Positions 15,490 to 23,089 of a stretch of 64,000 bases of DNA are shown here, piece by piece. The stretch spans positions 1-64,000 of the forward strand of contig CAKTYE010000006.1 in NCBI GenBank assembly GCA_934631985.1, given 5' to 3'. This DNA comes from an uncultured Clostridia bacterium. GTDB taxonomy: Bacteria; Bacillota; Clostridia; Christensenellales; Aristaeellaceae. Every line of letters begins with the position of its first letter. Position 1 is the stretch's first letter. Below the pieces are notes generated by a model. It was not told the origin of the DNA, made no database searches, and worked only from the letters and a program-made list of their open reading frames with translations. The position numbers were made by a program, and so were the translations under genes.

Positions 15490-16833
15490 ATGAAGCGCCT
15501 GAAGATTCGTACCATGAGCGTCTGGTGCATGGTCGTCGCCGTGGTAGTGGGGGCTTTCTTTTTTGTTGTATCCTACCTTGGCGGCAATGAGCTTCAGGTG
15601 TTGGAGGCATCCTCCGAGAAATGCCTGACCTGCGAAAAGGCCGCACAGGATCTTCAGGATGGTTCCGATTATCTCACCGAGCAGGTGCGGCTCTATACCA
15701 CCACCGGCGAGCGCAAATATCTGGACAATTACTTTGAGGAAGCCACCGTCACCTGCCGCCGTGAAAACGCGCTGGCAGCCCTTGCAGAGGGCTTTGACGG
15801 GACGCATGCCTTTGACGCGCTGAAGGCGGCGCTGGACTGCTCTCAGGAGCTGATGCAGACCGAATATCAGGCCATGCGGCTGACGCTGGAGGCCCGTGCG
15901 GAAGCGCCGGACACCTGGCCCGAGGTGCTGCAGGGTATCACGCTTTCCCCGGCGGACGCGGCGCTTGCACCACAGGAAAAGCTCCTTCGCGCTCAGCAGC
16001 TCGTTTATGATGACAACTATCAGTCGGCACGCATCACAATCACCGCGCAGGTGTCCGAGTGCATGGACAGCCTGATCACGCTGGCAAAGAATCAACTGGG
16101 TCACGCCACCTCTATGTTTACCGATATGTATCGCAAGCTGGAGGTGGGTGTGCTTGTTTTGGTGGCCCTGCTGCTGTTCATCTGCACCATCATCCATCAT
16201 TTTGTGGCGCGTCCGCTGACGCAGTGCAACCAGAGCATCCGGGATGGAAAGCTGCTGCCGGTGGCAGGTGCGGGCGAGCTTCAGGTGATGGCGGAGACCT
16301 ACAATCAGGTCTATCAGGAAAACGAGGAAGCGCATATGCTCATTTGTCACAAGGCCGAGCATGACGCGCTGACCGACCTGCTGAATCGCGGCTCCTTCGA
16401 TAAACTATTGCAGCTTTACGAGGGCGGCGATGCGCCTTTCGCGCTGATCCTGGTGGACGTGGACAGCTTCAAGTCCGTCAACGACGTTTACGGGCATGCA
16501 GAGGGCGATGAGGTGCTGAAGCGTGTGGCGACGCTGCTGAGCGCCGCATTCCGCAGCATTGATTATGTCTTCCGCATTGGCGGCGACGAGTTTGCCGTCA
16601 TCATGGTAGAAATAACCAGCGACCTGCAATACACCATTTTCGAAAAGATTCGCAGCATCAACGAGACCCTGGCACAGGGTGAAAACGGCCTGCCGAAGGA
16701 CTCCATCAGCGCCGGCGCAGCCTTCTCGGATCGCCCCTCCCCTGCCGGTACGCTGTTTGAGGATGCAGACCATGCGCTATATCAGTGCAAATCCAGCGGC
16801 AAAGCGAATTGTCATGTGTTTGGGGAGGACTAA
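15490..16833 (+). CDS. Membrane diguanylate cyclase (GGDEF)
   Basis: The 447-aa protein has a membrane helix at about residues 8-30, an extracytoplasmic helical sensor region (about 31-215), a second membrane helix (LEVGVLVLVALLLFICTII), a short HAMP-like segment and a GGDEF domain: DALTDLLNRGSFDKLL, LVDVDSFKSVNDVYGHAEGD and RIGGDEFAVIM (about residue 361). It should make c-di-GMP in response to an external or membrane signal. The start is set at 15490, 12 bases after GGAAGGG; the upstream ATG at 15478 touches the ribosome site. Its stop codon lies in the loop of its own terminator. Confidence 0.9.
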   Translation: MKRLKIRTMSVWCMVVAVVVGAFFFVVSYLGGNELQVLEASSEKCLTCEKAAQDLQDGSDYLTEQVRLYTTTGERKYLDNYFEEATVTCRRENALAALAEGFDGTHAFDALKAALDCSQELMQTEYQAMRLTLEARAEAPDTWPEVLQGITLSPADAALAPQEKLLRAQQLVYDDNYQSARITITAQVSECMDSLITLAKNQLGHATSMFTDMYRKLEVGVLVLVALLLFICTIIHHFVARPLTQCNQSIRDGKLLPVAGAGELQVMAETYNQVYQENEEAHMLICHKAEHDALTDLLNRGSFDKLLQLYEGGDAPFALILVDVDSFKSVNDVYGHAEGDEVLKRVATLLSAAFRSIDYVFRIGGDEFAVIMVEITSDLQYTIFEKIRSINETLAQGENGLPKDSISAGAAFSDRPSPAGTLFEDADHALYQCKSSGKANCHVFGED

Positions 16834-16847
16834 TGTCCTCCCTTTTT
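16823..16847 (+). terminator. Terminator with the GGDEF stop codon in its loop
   Basis: GGGAGGAC (16823-16830), loop TAAT, GTCCTCCC (16835-16842), then TTTTTC. The TAA stop is 16831-16833. Confidence 0.8.
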
Positions 16848-16935
16848 CTTGTCCTTTGCAAATCGAATCTAGTCTAAAAATGCGGCCTTGCCCTTGCTTT
16901 TTGAGTGCTTTCCTTGTCCATCAGCTTCTTTCATA

Positions 16936-16964
16936 TTGACGTTCCCCCTTCCGTCGGCTACAAT
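16936..16964 (+). promoter_or_regulatory. galM promoter
   Basis: TTGACG (16936-16941) and TACAAT (16959-16964) with a 17-base spacer, leader about 30 nt. Confidence 0.75.
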
Positions 16965-17000
16965 AAAGCCATCGACCCCATGAAAAAGGAGGGCATTCCC

Positions 17001-18071
17001 ATGAGCATTACAACGCGGGCCTTTGGACTGAACGCCCAGGGCGAGCAGGTGACGCAATACATCCTGACCAACGCGAAGGGCGCGGAAGCAAGAATTATTG
17101 ACTTCGGCGGCATTCTGACCAACCTGATCGTCCCGGACCGAGAGAGCAAGCTGGCGGATGTGGTGACCGGCTTTGACGATATGGCAGGGTATTTGAAGCC
17201 CCATGGCAGCATGGGCGAAACCATCGGCCGCTACGGCAACCGCATTGCCAAGGGTCGCTTCACCATTGATGGCGTGACCTATCAGCTGGCCCTGAACAAT
17301 GGCGAAAACCATCTGCACGGCGGCCTTACAGGCTTCGGTGCAAGAATGTGGCAGGCCGAGGCCCTTCCCGGTGAGGGACAGGACAGCGTGAAGCTGCATC
17401 TGGTCAGCCCCGACGGCGAGGAAAACTACCCCGGCACCCTCACCGTGGATGTGACCTACACCTGGACGGACGCCTGCGACCTCATCATTCATTATGAGGC
17501 CACCACGGACAAGGCCACCCACTGCAACCTGACCAACCACAGCTATTTCAACCTGGCGGGTCATGATCATGGCACCATCCGCGACCATGTGCTGTTCATC
17601 GACAGCGACTGCATCACGCCCACGGACGCAGGGCTGATCCCCACGGGCAGCTTCATGCCGGTGGTCGGCACGCCCTTCGACCTGCGGGAAGGCCTGACCC
17701 TGGGCGAGGGCCTGGATCAGGCGGCAGAGCATCCACAGATGCGCGGCCCGGACGGCTACGATCACAATTATGTGCTGCGCAAGGGCCGTGCCATAGGCAT
17801 GTTTGCCTGCGTGTATGATCCCGGCTCCGGGCGCTCCATGGAGTGCCTGACCGATCTGCCCGGCGTGCAGCTCTACACCGCCAACACCACGGACATTGCC
17901 GGCGGCAAGAGCGGCGCGCATTATGGCCCGCACTGCGCACTGTGCCTGGAGACCCAGTGCTTCCCCGACACGCCTAACCATGCGAATTTCCCCTCCACGC
18001 TGCTGCGTCCCGGGGAGAAGTATGACACCACCACCATCTACGCCTTCCGCGTGGAGAAGGAAGAAGCATAA
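17001..18071 (+). CDS. galM: Aldose 1-epimerase (mutarotase)
   Basis: The 356-aa enzyme interconverts alpha and beta anomers of galactose and related aldoses, the step after beta-galactosidase. Family landmarks: GRYGNRIAKGRF, NNGENHLHGG (His), NHSYFNLAG with the catalytic His, GYDHNYVL, and the C-terminal LCLETQCFPDTPNH carrying the catalytic Glu. The start at 17001 follows AAGGAGGG by eight bases; the longer frame to 16905 runs through the promoter. It is monocistronic, with its own promoter and terminator. Confidence 0.95.
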   Translation: MSITTRAFGLNAQGEQVTQYILTNAKGAEARIIDFGGILTNLIVPDRESKLADVVTGFDDMAGYLKPHGSMGETIGRYGNRIAKGRFTIDGVTYQLALNNGENHLHGGLTGFGARMWQAEALPGEGQDSVKLHLVSPDGEENYPGTLTVDVTYTWTDACDLIIHYEATTDKATHCNLTNHSYFNLAGHDHGTIRDHVLFIDSDCITPTDAGLIPTGSFMPVVGTPFDLREGLTLGEGLDQAAEHPQMRGPDGYDHNYVLRKGRAIGMFACVYDPGSGRSMECLTDLPGVQLYTANTTDIAGGKSGAHYGPHCALCLETQCFPDTPNHANFPSTLLRPGEKYDTTTIYAFRVEKEEA

Positions 18072-18078
18072 GTACGCA

Positions 18079-18115
18079 AAAGGCGCAGTCCTGCATGTGA
18101 GGGCCGCGCCTTTTG
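18079..18115 (+). terminator. Terminator after galM
   Basis: AAAAGGCGC (18079-18087) pairs with GCGCCTTTT (18107-18115). Confidence 0.7.
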
Positions 18116-18137
18116 ACTGCAAAGAGGTATACAAACG

Positions 18138-18722
18138 ATGCAGATCAAGCGTCAAAAGCAAATTCAGGCATTCTTAGTGGAAACCTTCGGCGAAGCAAAG
18201 GGGACTGCGCTGTTTCACAAGCAGGAGCAAACGCTCTACGCGCTGATCGACAGCGAAAAGGGCAAGACGGAAAATCAGATGAAGTCCCTTACGCAGACGA
18301 TTTTCCCCTCCGTTGCGCTCTACAAAGCACTGCTGACGGACTGCACTTCACAGGCAGACGCCTACGCGACGATGCGCACCTACATGCTGAATAGGGTTGC
18401 GGCAGAAAAGCATGCTTCCACGGCGAAGATGGAGATCGTCCCGGGCTTTTACAAGCTGTACAGCAAAATCTTTCTGAAAATCATGCGCGGCAGCGATGCG
18501 TGGGAAAGCACGCAAAAGCGCAGCAGGGATTCCTTTGACGTGACCATCACCAAATGCCTTTGGCACACGGCCTGCGAGGAACACGGCTGCCCGGAGTTGT
18601 GCCGCTTATTTTGCGACGCAGATAATGTGACCTACGGCGGGCTGCGAAAGATCGGCTTTGCCCGCACCCAAACGCTGGGCTGCGGCGGGGAATGCTGCGA
18701 CTTTCATTTTTTCAAGAAATGA
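18138..18722 (+). CDS. ATC-hydrolase family protein
   Basis: The 194-aa protein resembles the L-2-amino-thiazoline-4-carboxylic acid hydrolase family, widespread in Clostridia mostly without tested function. The mark is the Cys-rich C-terminus: ITKCLWHTACEEHGCPELCR and CGGECCDFHFFKK, likely metal- or thiol-dependent. No signal peptide or membrane span. The ATC hydrolase of Pseudomonas opens the thiazoline ring on the way to L-cysteine, but substrate transfer to this homologue is not justified. It starts shortly after the galM terminator behind AAGAGG. Confidence 0.7.
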   Translation: MQIKRQKQIQAFLVETFGEAKGTALFHKQEQTLYALIDSEKGKTENQMKSLTQTIFPSVALYKALLTDCTSQADAYATMRTYMLNRVAAEKHASTAKMEIVPGFYKLYSKIFLKIMRGSDAWESTQKRSRDSFDVTITKCLWHTACEEHGCPELCRLFCDADNVTYGGLRKIGFARTQTLGCGGECCDFHFFKK

Positions 18723-18810
18723 AAATCGAAGGATGGAAGGATGTACGCTGCATCTTCCCATCATCACATCAAGGCACCTCCAGGAAGACAAATGCACTCT
18801 CAATATGCTA

Positions 18811-18863
18811 AAAAACCCAAGCGCCACAAGCTCATTTCCAGCTTGCGGCGCTTGGGTTTTTTC
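18811..18863. terminator. Bidirectional terminator
   Basis: AAAAACCCAAGCGCC and GGCGCTTGGGTTTTT form a 15-bp stem, with A-run and T-run on either side, serving the convergent ATC-hydrolase-family and ZnuA-like genes. Confidence 0.85.
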
Positions 18864-18872
18864 TTACCTTCC

Positions 18873-19775
18873 TTATTGCAGCGCAACTTGCAGCGTCTGC
18901 ATATTGGTGCGCATGGCCTCCTCATAATAGGTCAGCGCTGCGTCACCCACTGGTCCGGTAACCACCGGGTCCAGCGTATAGACCTGTGCGCCTGTCTCAT
19001 CTGCCAGGGTACGGGCCGCCATGTCATCATACTGCGGCTCCACAAACAGCGGCGGAACGCCCAGCTCACGTACCACCTGCACCAGCTTTGCCAGCTGAGC
19101 AGGGGAGAGCGCATCGCCAGGTTCACGGTTCACCACGCCCACCACGTTCAGGCCGTAGGCATCGGCGAAATAGGGGAAAGCCTCATGAAAGGTGATGACA
19201 TCCTTATGGGGCAGATCAGCCAGCCCCGTGCGAAGCTCCTCATCCAGTGCAGTAAGCCGCGCCGTGTAAGCTGCGCGGTTGGCCTCGATGGCCTCAGCGT
19301 TGTTCGGGAAGGCTTCACACAATCCGGCGCTCAGGTTATTTACCATGGTCACGGCATTGGAAGCATCCAGCCATACATGGGCATTGACGGAATGATCGTG
19401 ACCGTCCTCTGCATCATGATCGTGGTCGTCAGCATCCTCGTCCAGCAGCGCAATACCTTCAGAGGCATCCACCACGGGCAGGCTCGGGAATGCCTCAAAC
19501 ACGTTTTGCAGGTAGCTTTCCATGCCTGCGCCGTTAATGAGGAACACCCCGGCCTGCGCCAGCGTCTTCATGTCGCTGGTTTGCAGCTGATAGTCATGCA
19601 GGCAGCCCGTGGTTGGAGCCGCCAGGTTCTGCACCTCCAGCCCTTCTATTCCCTGGGTCAGGTTCATGGCAAAAAGGTAGATCGGATAAAACGATGTGAC
19701 CACCGTTTCGCCCAGGGCGGCGGCAGGCAGCGTCAACATCATCCATACAAGCAGCAGGGACAGGAATTTCTTCAT
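18873..19775 (-). CDS. Zinc/manganese ABC transporter binding protein (ZnuA-like)
   Basis: The 300-aa protein has a signal peptide (MKKFLSLLLVWMMLTLPAAA) and the cluster A-I metal-binding fold. An acidic His-rich loop (DEDADDHDHDAEDGHDHS) stands before HVWLDASNA, the layout of zinc-specific ZnuA/AdcA proteins; further ligands are in TFHEAFPYFADAYGLN and EPQYDD. It should deliver Zn2+ to a ZnuBC permease, but no permease or ATPase gene adjoins. No lipobox Cys is seen after the signal peptide, unusual in a Gram-positive. Confidence 0.9.
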   Translation of the reverse strand: MKKFLSLLLVWMMLTLPAAALGETVVTSFYPIYLFAMNLTQGIEGLEVQNLAAPTTGCLHDYQLQTSDMKTLAQAGVFLINGAGMESYLQNVFEAFPSLPVVDASEGIALLDEDADDHDHDAEDGHDHSVNAHVWLDASNAVTMVNNLSAGLCEAFPNNAEAIEANRAAYTARLTALDEELRTGLADLPHKDVITFHEAFPYFADAYGLNVVGVVNREPGDALSPAQLAKLVQVVRELGVPPLFVEPQYDDMAARTLADETGAQVYTLDPVVTGPVGDAALTYYEEAMRTNMQTLQVALQ

Positions 19776-19820
19776 GCAGGTTTCCTTTCTTTATTCCGGA
19801 CATACCGGGCTTCGGGGCGT

Positions 19821-19849
19821 AGTATACGAAGAAAACGCGGCGATGTCAA
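19821..19849 (-). promoter_or_regulatory. Promoter of the ZnuA-like gene
   Basis: TTGACA (19849-19844) and TATACT (19826-19821) on the minus strand, 17-base spacer. I could not identify a Zur operator. Confidence 0.75.
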
Positions 19850-19891
19850 TGCTCACCGCGCTGGAAATTTTGACAAGGCCGCCCGCACCGC

Positions 19892-20389
19892 TTATGCGCG
19901 TCCTGCTGGGATGCCGCCGGACGCAGATGCCTCGCCGCTGCGATCCTGCAAAATGCGCTCCATCAGCGTTCTTTCCTCCGGGGACAAAAAGCTGCCAAAG
20001 CGCTCCCGCAGGGTGCGCATGGCGCAGAGCGAGCCGGAACGCATGGCATAATCCCGCAGCTTCTCATAGGTGATGGAATACACCTGCATGCTGCGGAACA
20101 GCACGCCCATCACCTCGTCCGCCAGCATGGGCAGCTCCCGCATGTGGATGCGGACTAACTGCCCGTTATCCAGCAGCACCGTCATGCTGTCGCCCAAATA
20201 ATCATAAAGCGTGTCGAAAAGGTAGCTTTCCACGCGCTTGGAAAGCATATCAAGGGTATCGCGGTAAGGGGCGTAGCGCAGCAGCACCCGCAGCGCACCG
20301 TCGCACAGGGTGGTATGCTCCACCACGTCCGAGCCCAGATGCGGACGCAGTGCATCCCGCACCTGATCCACGGTCATATAGCCAGCCAT
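19892..20389 (-). CDS. Hypothetical protein, 165 aa
   Basis: I do not recognise the family. The product is soluble, mostly helical with one beta segment (YLGDSMTVLLDNGQLVRIHM), without signal peptide. Only AAGGGGG lies upstream of the ATG, and that sequence is the 3' arm of a terminator-like hairpin (20399-20443), separated from the ATG by TTTTTTCCA, so translation may be limited by RNA structure. The upstream gene (20469-21734) is also unknown and on the same strand. Confidence 0.65.
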   Translation of the reverse strand: MAGYMTVDQVRDALRPHLGSDVVEHTTLCDGALRVLLRYAPYRDTLDMLSKRVESYLFDTLYDYLGDSMTVLLDNGQLVRIHMRELPMLADEVMGVLFRSMQVYSITYEKLRDYAMRSGSLCAMRTLRERFGSFLSPEERTLMERILQDRSGEASASGGIPAGRA

Positions 20390-20391
20390 TG

Positions 20392-20443
20392 GAAAAAATT
20401 CCCCCTTCCCATGGGTAAAGATGTTTCGACAGGGAAGGGGGAA
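20392..20443 (-). terminator. Terminator/attenuator before the 165-aa gene
   Basis: Perfect 12-bp stem TTCCCCCTTCCC (20443-20432) with GGGAAGGGGGAA (20410-20399) and a T6 run at 20398-20393 on the minus strand. It ends the 421-aa gene's transcript, and its 3' arm contains the only visible Shine-Dalgarno of the next gene. Confidence 0.75.
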
Positions 20444-20468
20444 AGTCCTTGTCAGTTGGGGAAAGAAC

Positions 20469-21734
20469 TCATTGTGCAGCCTTCAGCAGATAGAGATTCT
20501 CCCCATCCGTCATCACGCCCTCCGGGTTGTTATACAGAAGGTTTAAGCGCTTCAAATAATTTGTGAACGTGGAGAGACGATCCTCTGCCAGCGGTTCAAG
20601 CGCCGCAATGGTTTCTGTCAGGGTATTTCGCTTCGACTGCTCCAAGGCACTACTGGCATTCAAAAGCATTTCATCGACAGGGCCCCGGCTTAAAACCGGC
20701 TTGGACGCAATCCAATTTCCCGCACCCTTGGCAACGCCTGCAAGCGTTCCCTTCACCTTGCTTTCCAACGAGGACCGCTGATAATTTGCCAGATGGGTGC
20801 GGCAATTTTGATACAGCTCCTTGTATCGTGTTGCAGCCGCCTGCATTTTCTGGATGATAAATTGCAGATGCTCCTCCTCAAACATTTTTTGCAGCATGAC
20901 CTCCATAAACTGTGAAAAGCCATAAAGGTAGCAAGCAAGCTGATATTCCGCAAAGTCTGCTTTTATGTCCCGCAGCAGCTCGTTCGACGCTGCTTCGCAG
21001 TGCAGCGCAGCCGGGTCTTTCAGGTCCTTTTCAACCTGCGTTGCATAGAAAATCATATCCTGCTGCGATTCGCGCTCAATGGCCTGAACGGTGCCGAGCT
21101 TTTGTGTCCATAGCGCCTCATTTGTGAAGCTCTGCTTATACTCCTCAAACATATCTGCGAGCATGTTCAGGTTGCCGCGCTGACGGGCCTGCTTTTCCAG
21201 CGTCAGAAACCCCAGAATTTCATCCGCCGTCTTCTGTAAGGCTTCCACCTTTTGAACAACCATCAGCAGGGTTGCCGCAATAAAGATGGTGCCAGGATTG
21301 ACAGGCATGGTTGTTGTCGTCGTCCGGGTTATATCGAGCTTATCCACAGGCTGAAATCTCAAACGATGAACGATTTGATATTGTTTGTTGGGAAGCTGCT
21401 GCATAATATTTCCATCTATCCCGTTTGGCCCCATCCAAAGAAACCCTTTTACACCCTTCGGGCAGCAGGTCGTGAACAGCGTTTCCTTCAGCGCAACCTT
21501 TTTCGTGACAGTTGTCGTAAGCGTCCGTGCCGCAGATGGTAATTGCCCCAGCATACCGCCCAGCGCAGCGCACTGAGCCAGCGGAATTTTCTGATACAGC
21601 TCCATATTCAGCTCTGGCGTAACAATAATGGGAAAAGCGTCGCTGGCAAGCGCCGTCTGAGCAGCCTGATCCTGGGTGGATACATCCGTGGATTCTTTTT
21701 TTGAAAGGGACGCAAGAAATTGCTTCAGGGCCAT
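20469..21734 (-). CDS. Hypothetical helical protein, 421 aa
   Basis: I cannot assign a family. The N-terminal 40 residues are low-complexity polar, residues about 40-170 include TRTTTTTMPVN followed by a hydrophobic stretch (GTIFIAATLLMVVQKVEAL), and residues 175-420 are long amphipathic helices likely to form coiled coils. The hydrophobic segment flanked by helices recalls bacterial proteins with a membrane-active hairpin, but no enzyme motif is visible. It has its own promoter (21778-21806) and terminator, and diverges from trpS. Confidence 0.7.
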   Translation of the reverse strand: MALKQFLASLSKKESTDVSTQDQAAQTALASDAFPIIVTPELNMELYQKIPLAQCAALGGMLGQLPSAARTLTTTVTKKVALKETLFTTCCPKGVKGFLWMGPNGIDGNIMQQLPNKQYQIVHRLRFQPVDKLDITRTTTTTMPVNPGTIFIAATLLMVVQKVEALQKTADEILGFLTLEKQARQRGNLNMLADMFEEYKQSFTNEALWTQKLGTVQAIERESQQDMIFYATQVEKDLKDPAALHCEAASNELLRDIKADFAEYQLACYLYGFSQFMEVMLQKMFEEEHLQFIIQKMQAAATRYKELYQNCRTHLANYQRSSLESKVKGTLAGVAKGAGNWIASKPVLSRGPVDEMLLNASSALEQSKRNTLTETIAALEPLAEDRLSTFTNYLKRLNLLYNNPEGVMTDGENLYLLKAAQ

Positions 21735-21777
21735 TGAAAAAGTCTCCTTATAGCTTTGACAGATACTTCTTATTGTT

Positions 21778-21806
21778 ATTATAGCATATGCCTTCAGCCC
21801 AGTCTA
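21778..21806 (-). promoter_or_regulatory. Promoter of the 421-aa gene
   Basis: TAGACT (21806-21801) and TATAAT (21783-21778) on the minus strand, 17-base spacer, extended by TATGC before the -10. Confidence 0.65.
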
Positions 21807-21854
21807 GGTATATTCACTGATAAACCAATCAACGTTCGCAGACAACTTTTCCGG

Positions 21855-21883
21855 TTGACGGCCTCCCGTTCCGCGCCTATAAT
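21855..21883 (+). promoter_or_regulatory. trpS promoter
   Basis: TTGACG (21855-21860) and TATAAT (21878-21883), 17-base spacer. The leader is only about 60 nt, too short for a T-box. Confidence 0.8.
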
Positions 21884-21948
21884 GGTAACATCGGCGGCGG
21901 TATCCTCGGGAGGGCTGCCGCGCCAGGCAAGGAAAGGAAGCATCGACC

Positions 21949-23010
21949 ATGAAGCAAGTGATCTTGACCGGCGACCGTCCCACGGGACGGCTGCATGTGG
22001 GCCATTATGTTGGCTCCCTGAAGGAGCGCGTTGCGCTGCAAAACTCCGGGAAGTTTGATGAGATCTATATTATGATCGCCGACGCGCAGGCGCTGACGGA
22101 TAACGCGGAGCATCCTGAAAAGGTGCGGCAGAATATCATGCAGGTGGCGCTGGACTATCTGGCAGTGGGCATTGATCCTGAAAAGTCCACCATCTTCATT
22201 CAGTCCATGGTGCCGGAGCTGACTGAGCTGACCTTCTATTACATGAATCTGGTGACGGTCTCCCGCGTGCAGCGGAACCCCACCGTAAAGGCAGAGATCC
22301 AGCAGCGGAATTTCGAGGCCAGCATTCCTGTGGGCTTCTTCTGCTATCCCATCAGCCAGGCGGCGGACATCACCGCCTTCCACGCCACGGCAGTGCCTGT
22401 GGGCGAGGATCAGATGCCCATGCTGGAGCAGTGCAGCGAGATCGTCCATAAGTTCAACAGCGTCTATGGCGAAACGCTCACCGACCCCAAGATCATCCTG
22501 CCCAGCAACAAGGCCTGTCTGCGCCTGCCCGGCATTGACGGCAAGGCCAAGATGAGCAAGTCCCTGGGCAACTGCATCTACCTTTCTGAGGAACCCGAGG
22601 ACATCAAGACCAAGGTCATGTCCATGTTCACCGACCCCAACCACCTGAAGGTCAGCGATCCCGGTCAGGTGGAGGGCAACCCGGTGTTCATCTATCTGGA
22701 TGCGTTCAGCCGTCCCGAGCATTTTGCGGAGTTCCTGCCGGAATACGCCAACCTGGACGAGCTGAAGGCCCACTATCAGCGCGGTGGCCTGGGCGATGTG
22801 AAGGTCAAGAAGTTCCTGAACAACGTCATGCAGGAGGAGCTGCGCCCCATCCGCGAGCGCCGCAAGCAGTGGGAGCAGCATCTGCCCGATGTGTACGACC
22901 TGCTTCGGGAGGGCAGCAAGCGGGCGGAAGCCACTGCTGCCAAGACCCTGGCGGAGGTGCGCCACGCCATGCGCATCGACTATTTCGAGGATGGCAATCT
23001 GCTGAAATAA
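21949..23010 (+). CDS. trpS: Tryptophanyl-tRNA synthetase
   Basis: The 353-aa class I synthetase charges tRNA-Trp. The HIGH-like motif is HVGHY (about residue 14, after GDRPTGRL) and the KMSKS motif lies in DGKAKMSKSLGN (about residue 201). IADAQALTDN and the GEDQMPMLE stretch are typical of bacterial TrpRS, though the protein is somewhat nearer the group with a longer C-terminus. AAGGAAAGGAAG precedes the ATG. A terminator follows at 23032-23063. Confidence 0.96.
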   Translation: MKQVILTGDRPTGRLHVGHYVGSLKERVALQNSGKFDEIYIMIADAQALTDNAEHPEKVRQNIMQVALDYLAVGIDPEKSTIFIQSMVPELTELTFYYMNLVTVSRVQRNPTVKAEIQQRNFEASIPVGFFCYPISQAADITAFHATAVPVGEDQMPMLEQCSEIVHKFNSVYGETLTDPKIILPSNKACLRLPGIDGKAKMSKSLGNCIYLSEEPEDIKTKVMSMFTDPNHLKVSDPGQVEGNPVFIYLDAFSRPEHFAEFLPEYANLDELKAHYQRGGLGDVKVKKFLNNVMQEELRPIRERRKQWEQHLPDVYDLLREGSKRAEATAAKTLAEVRHAMRIDYFEDGNLLK

Positions 23011-23031
23011 GCGAATACGGAGTCTTTCCTG

Positions 23032-23064
23032 CGCGAAGCCGTTTTGATGCAGCTTCGCGTATTT
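23032..23064 (+). terminator. Terminator after trpS
   Basis: CGCGAAGC (23032-23039) pairs with GCTTCGCG (23052-23059), followed by TATTTTCT. Confidence 0.7.
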
Positions 23065-23089
23065 TCTGCCACGGAAGGAGCGCATGCCC

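Noticed and set aside
21884..21948. T-box or Trp leader before trpS
   Set aside because: The leader is only about 60 nt with no specifier or T-box sequence.
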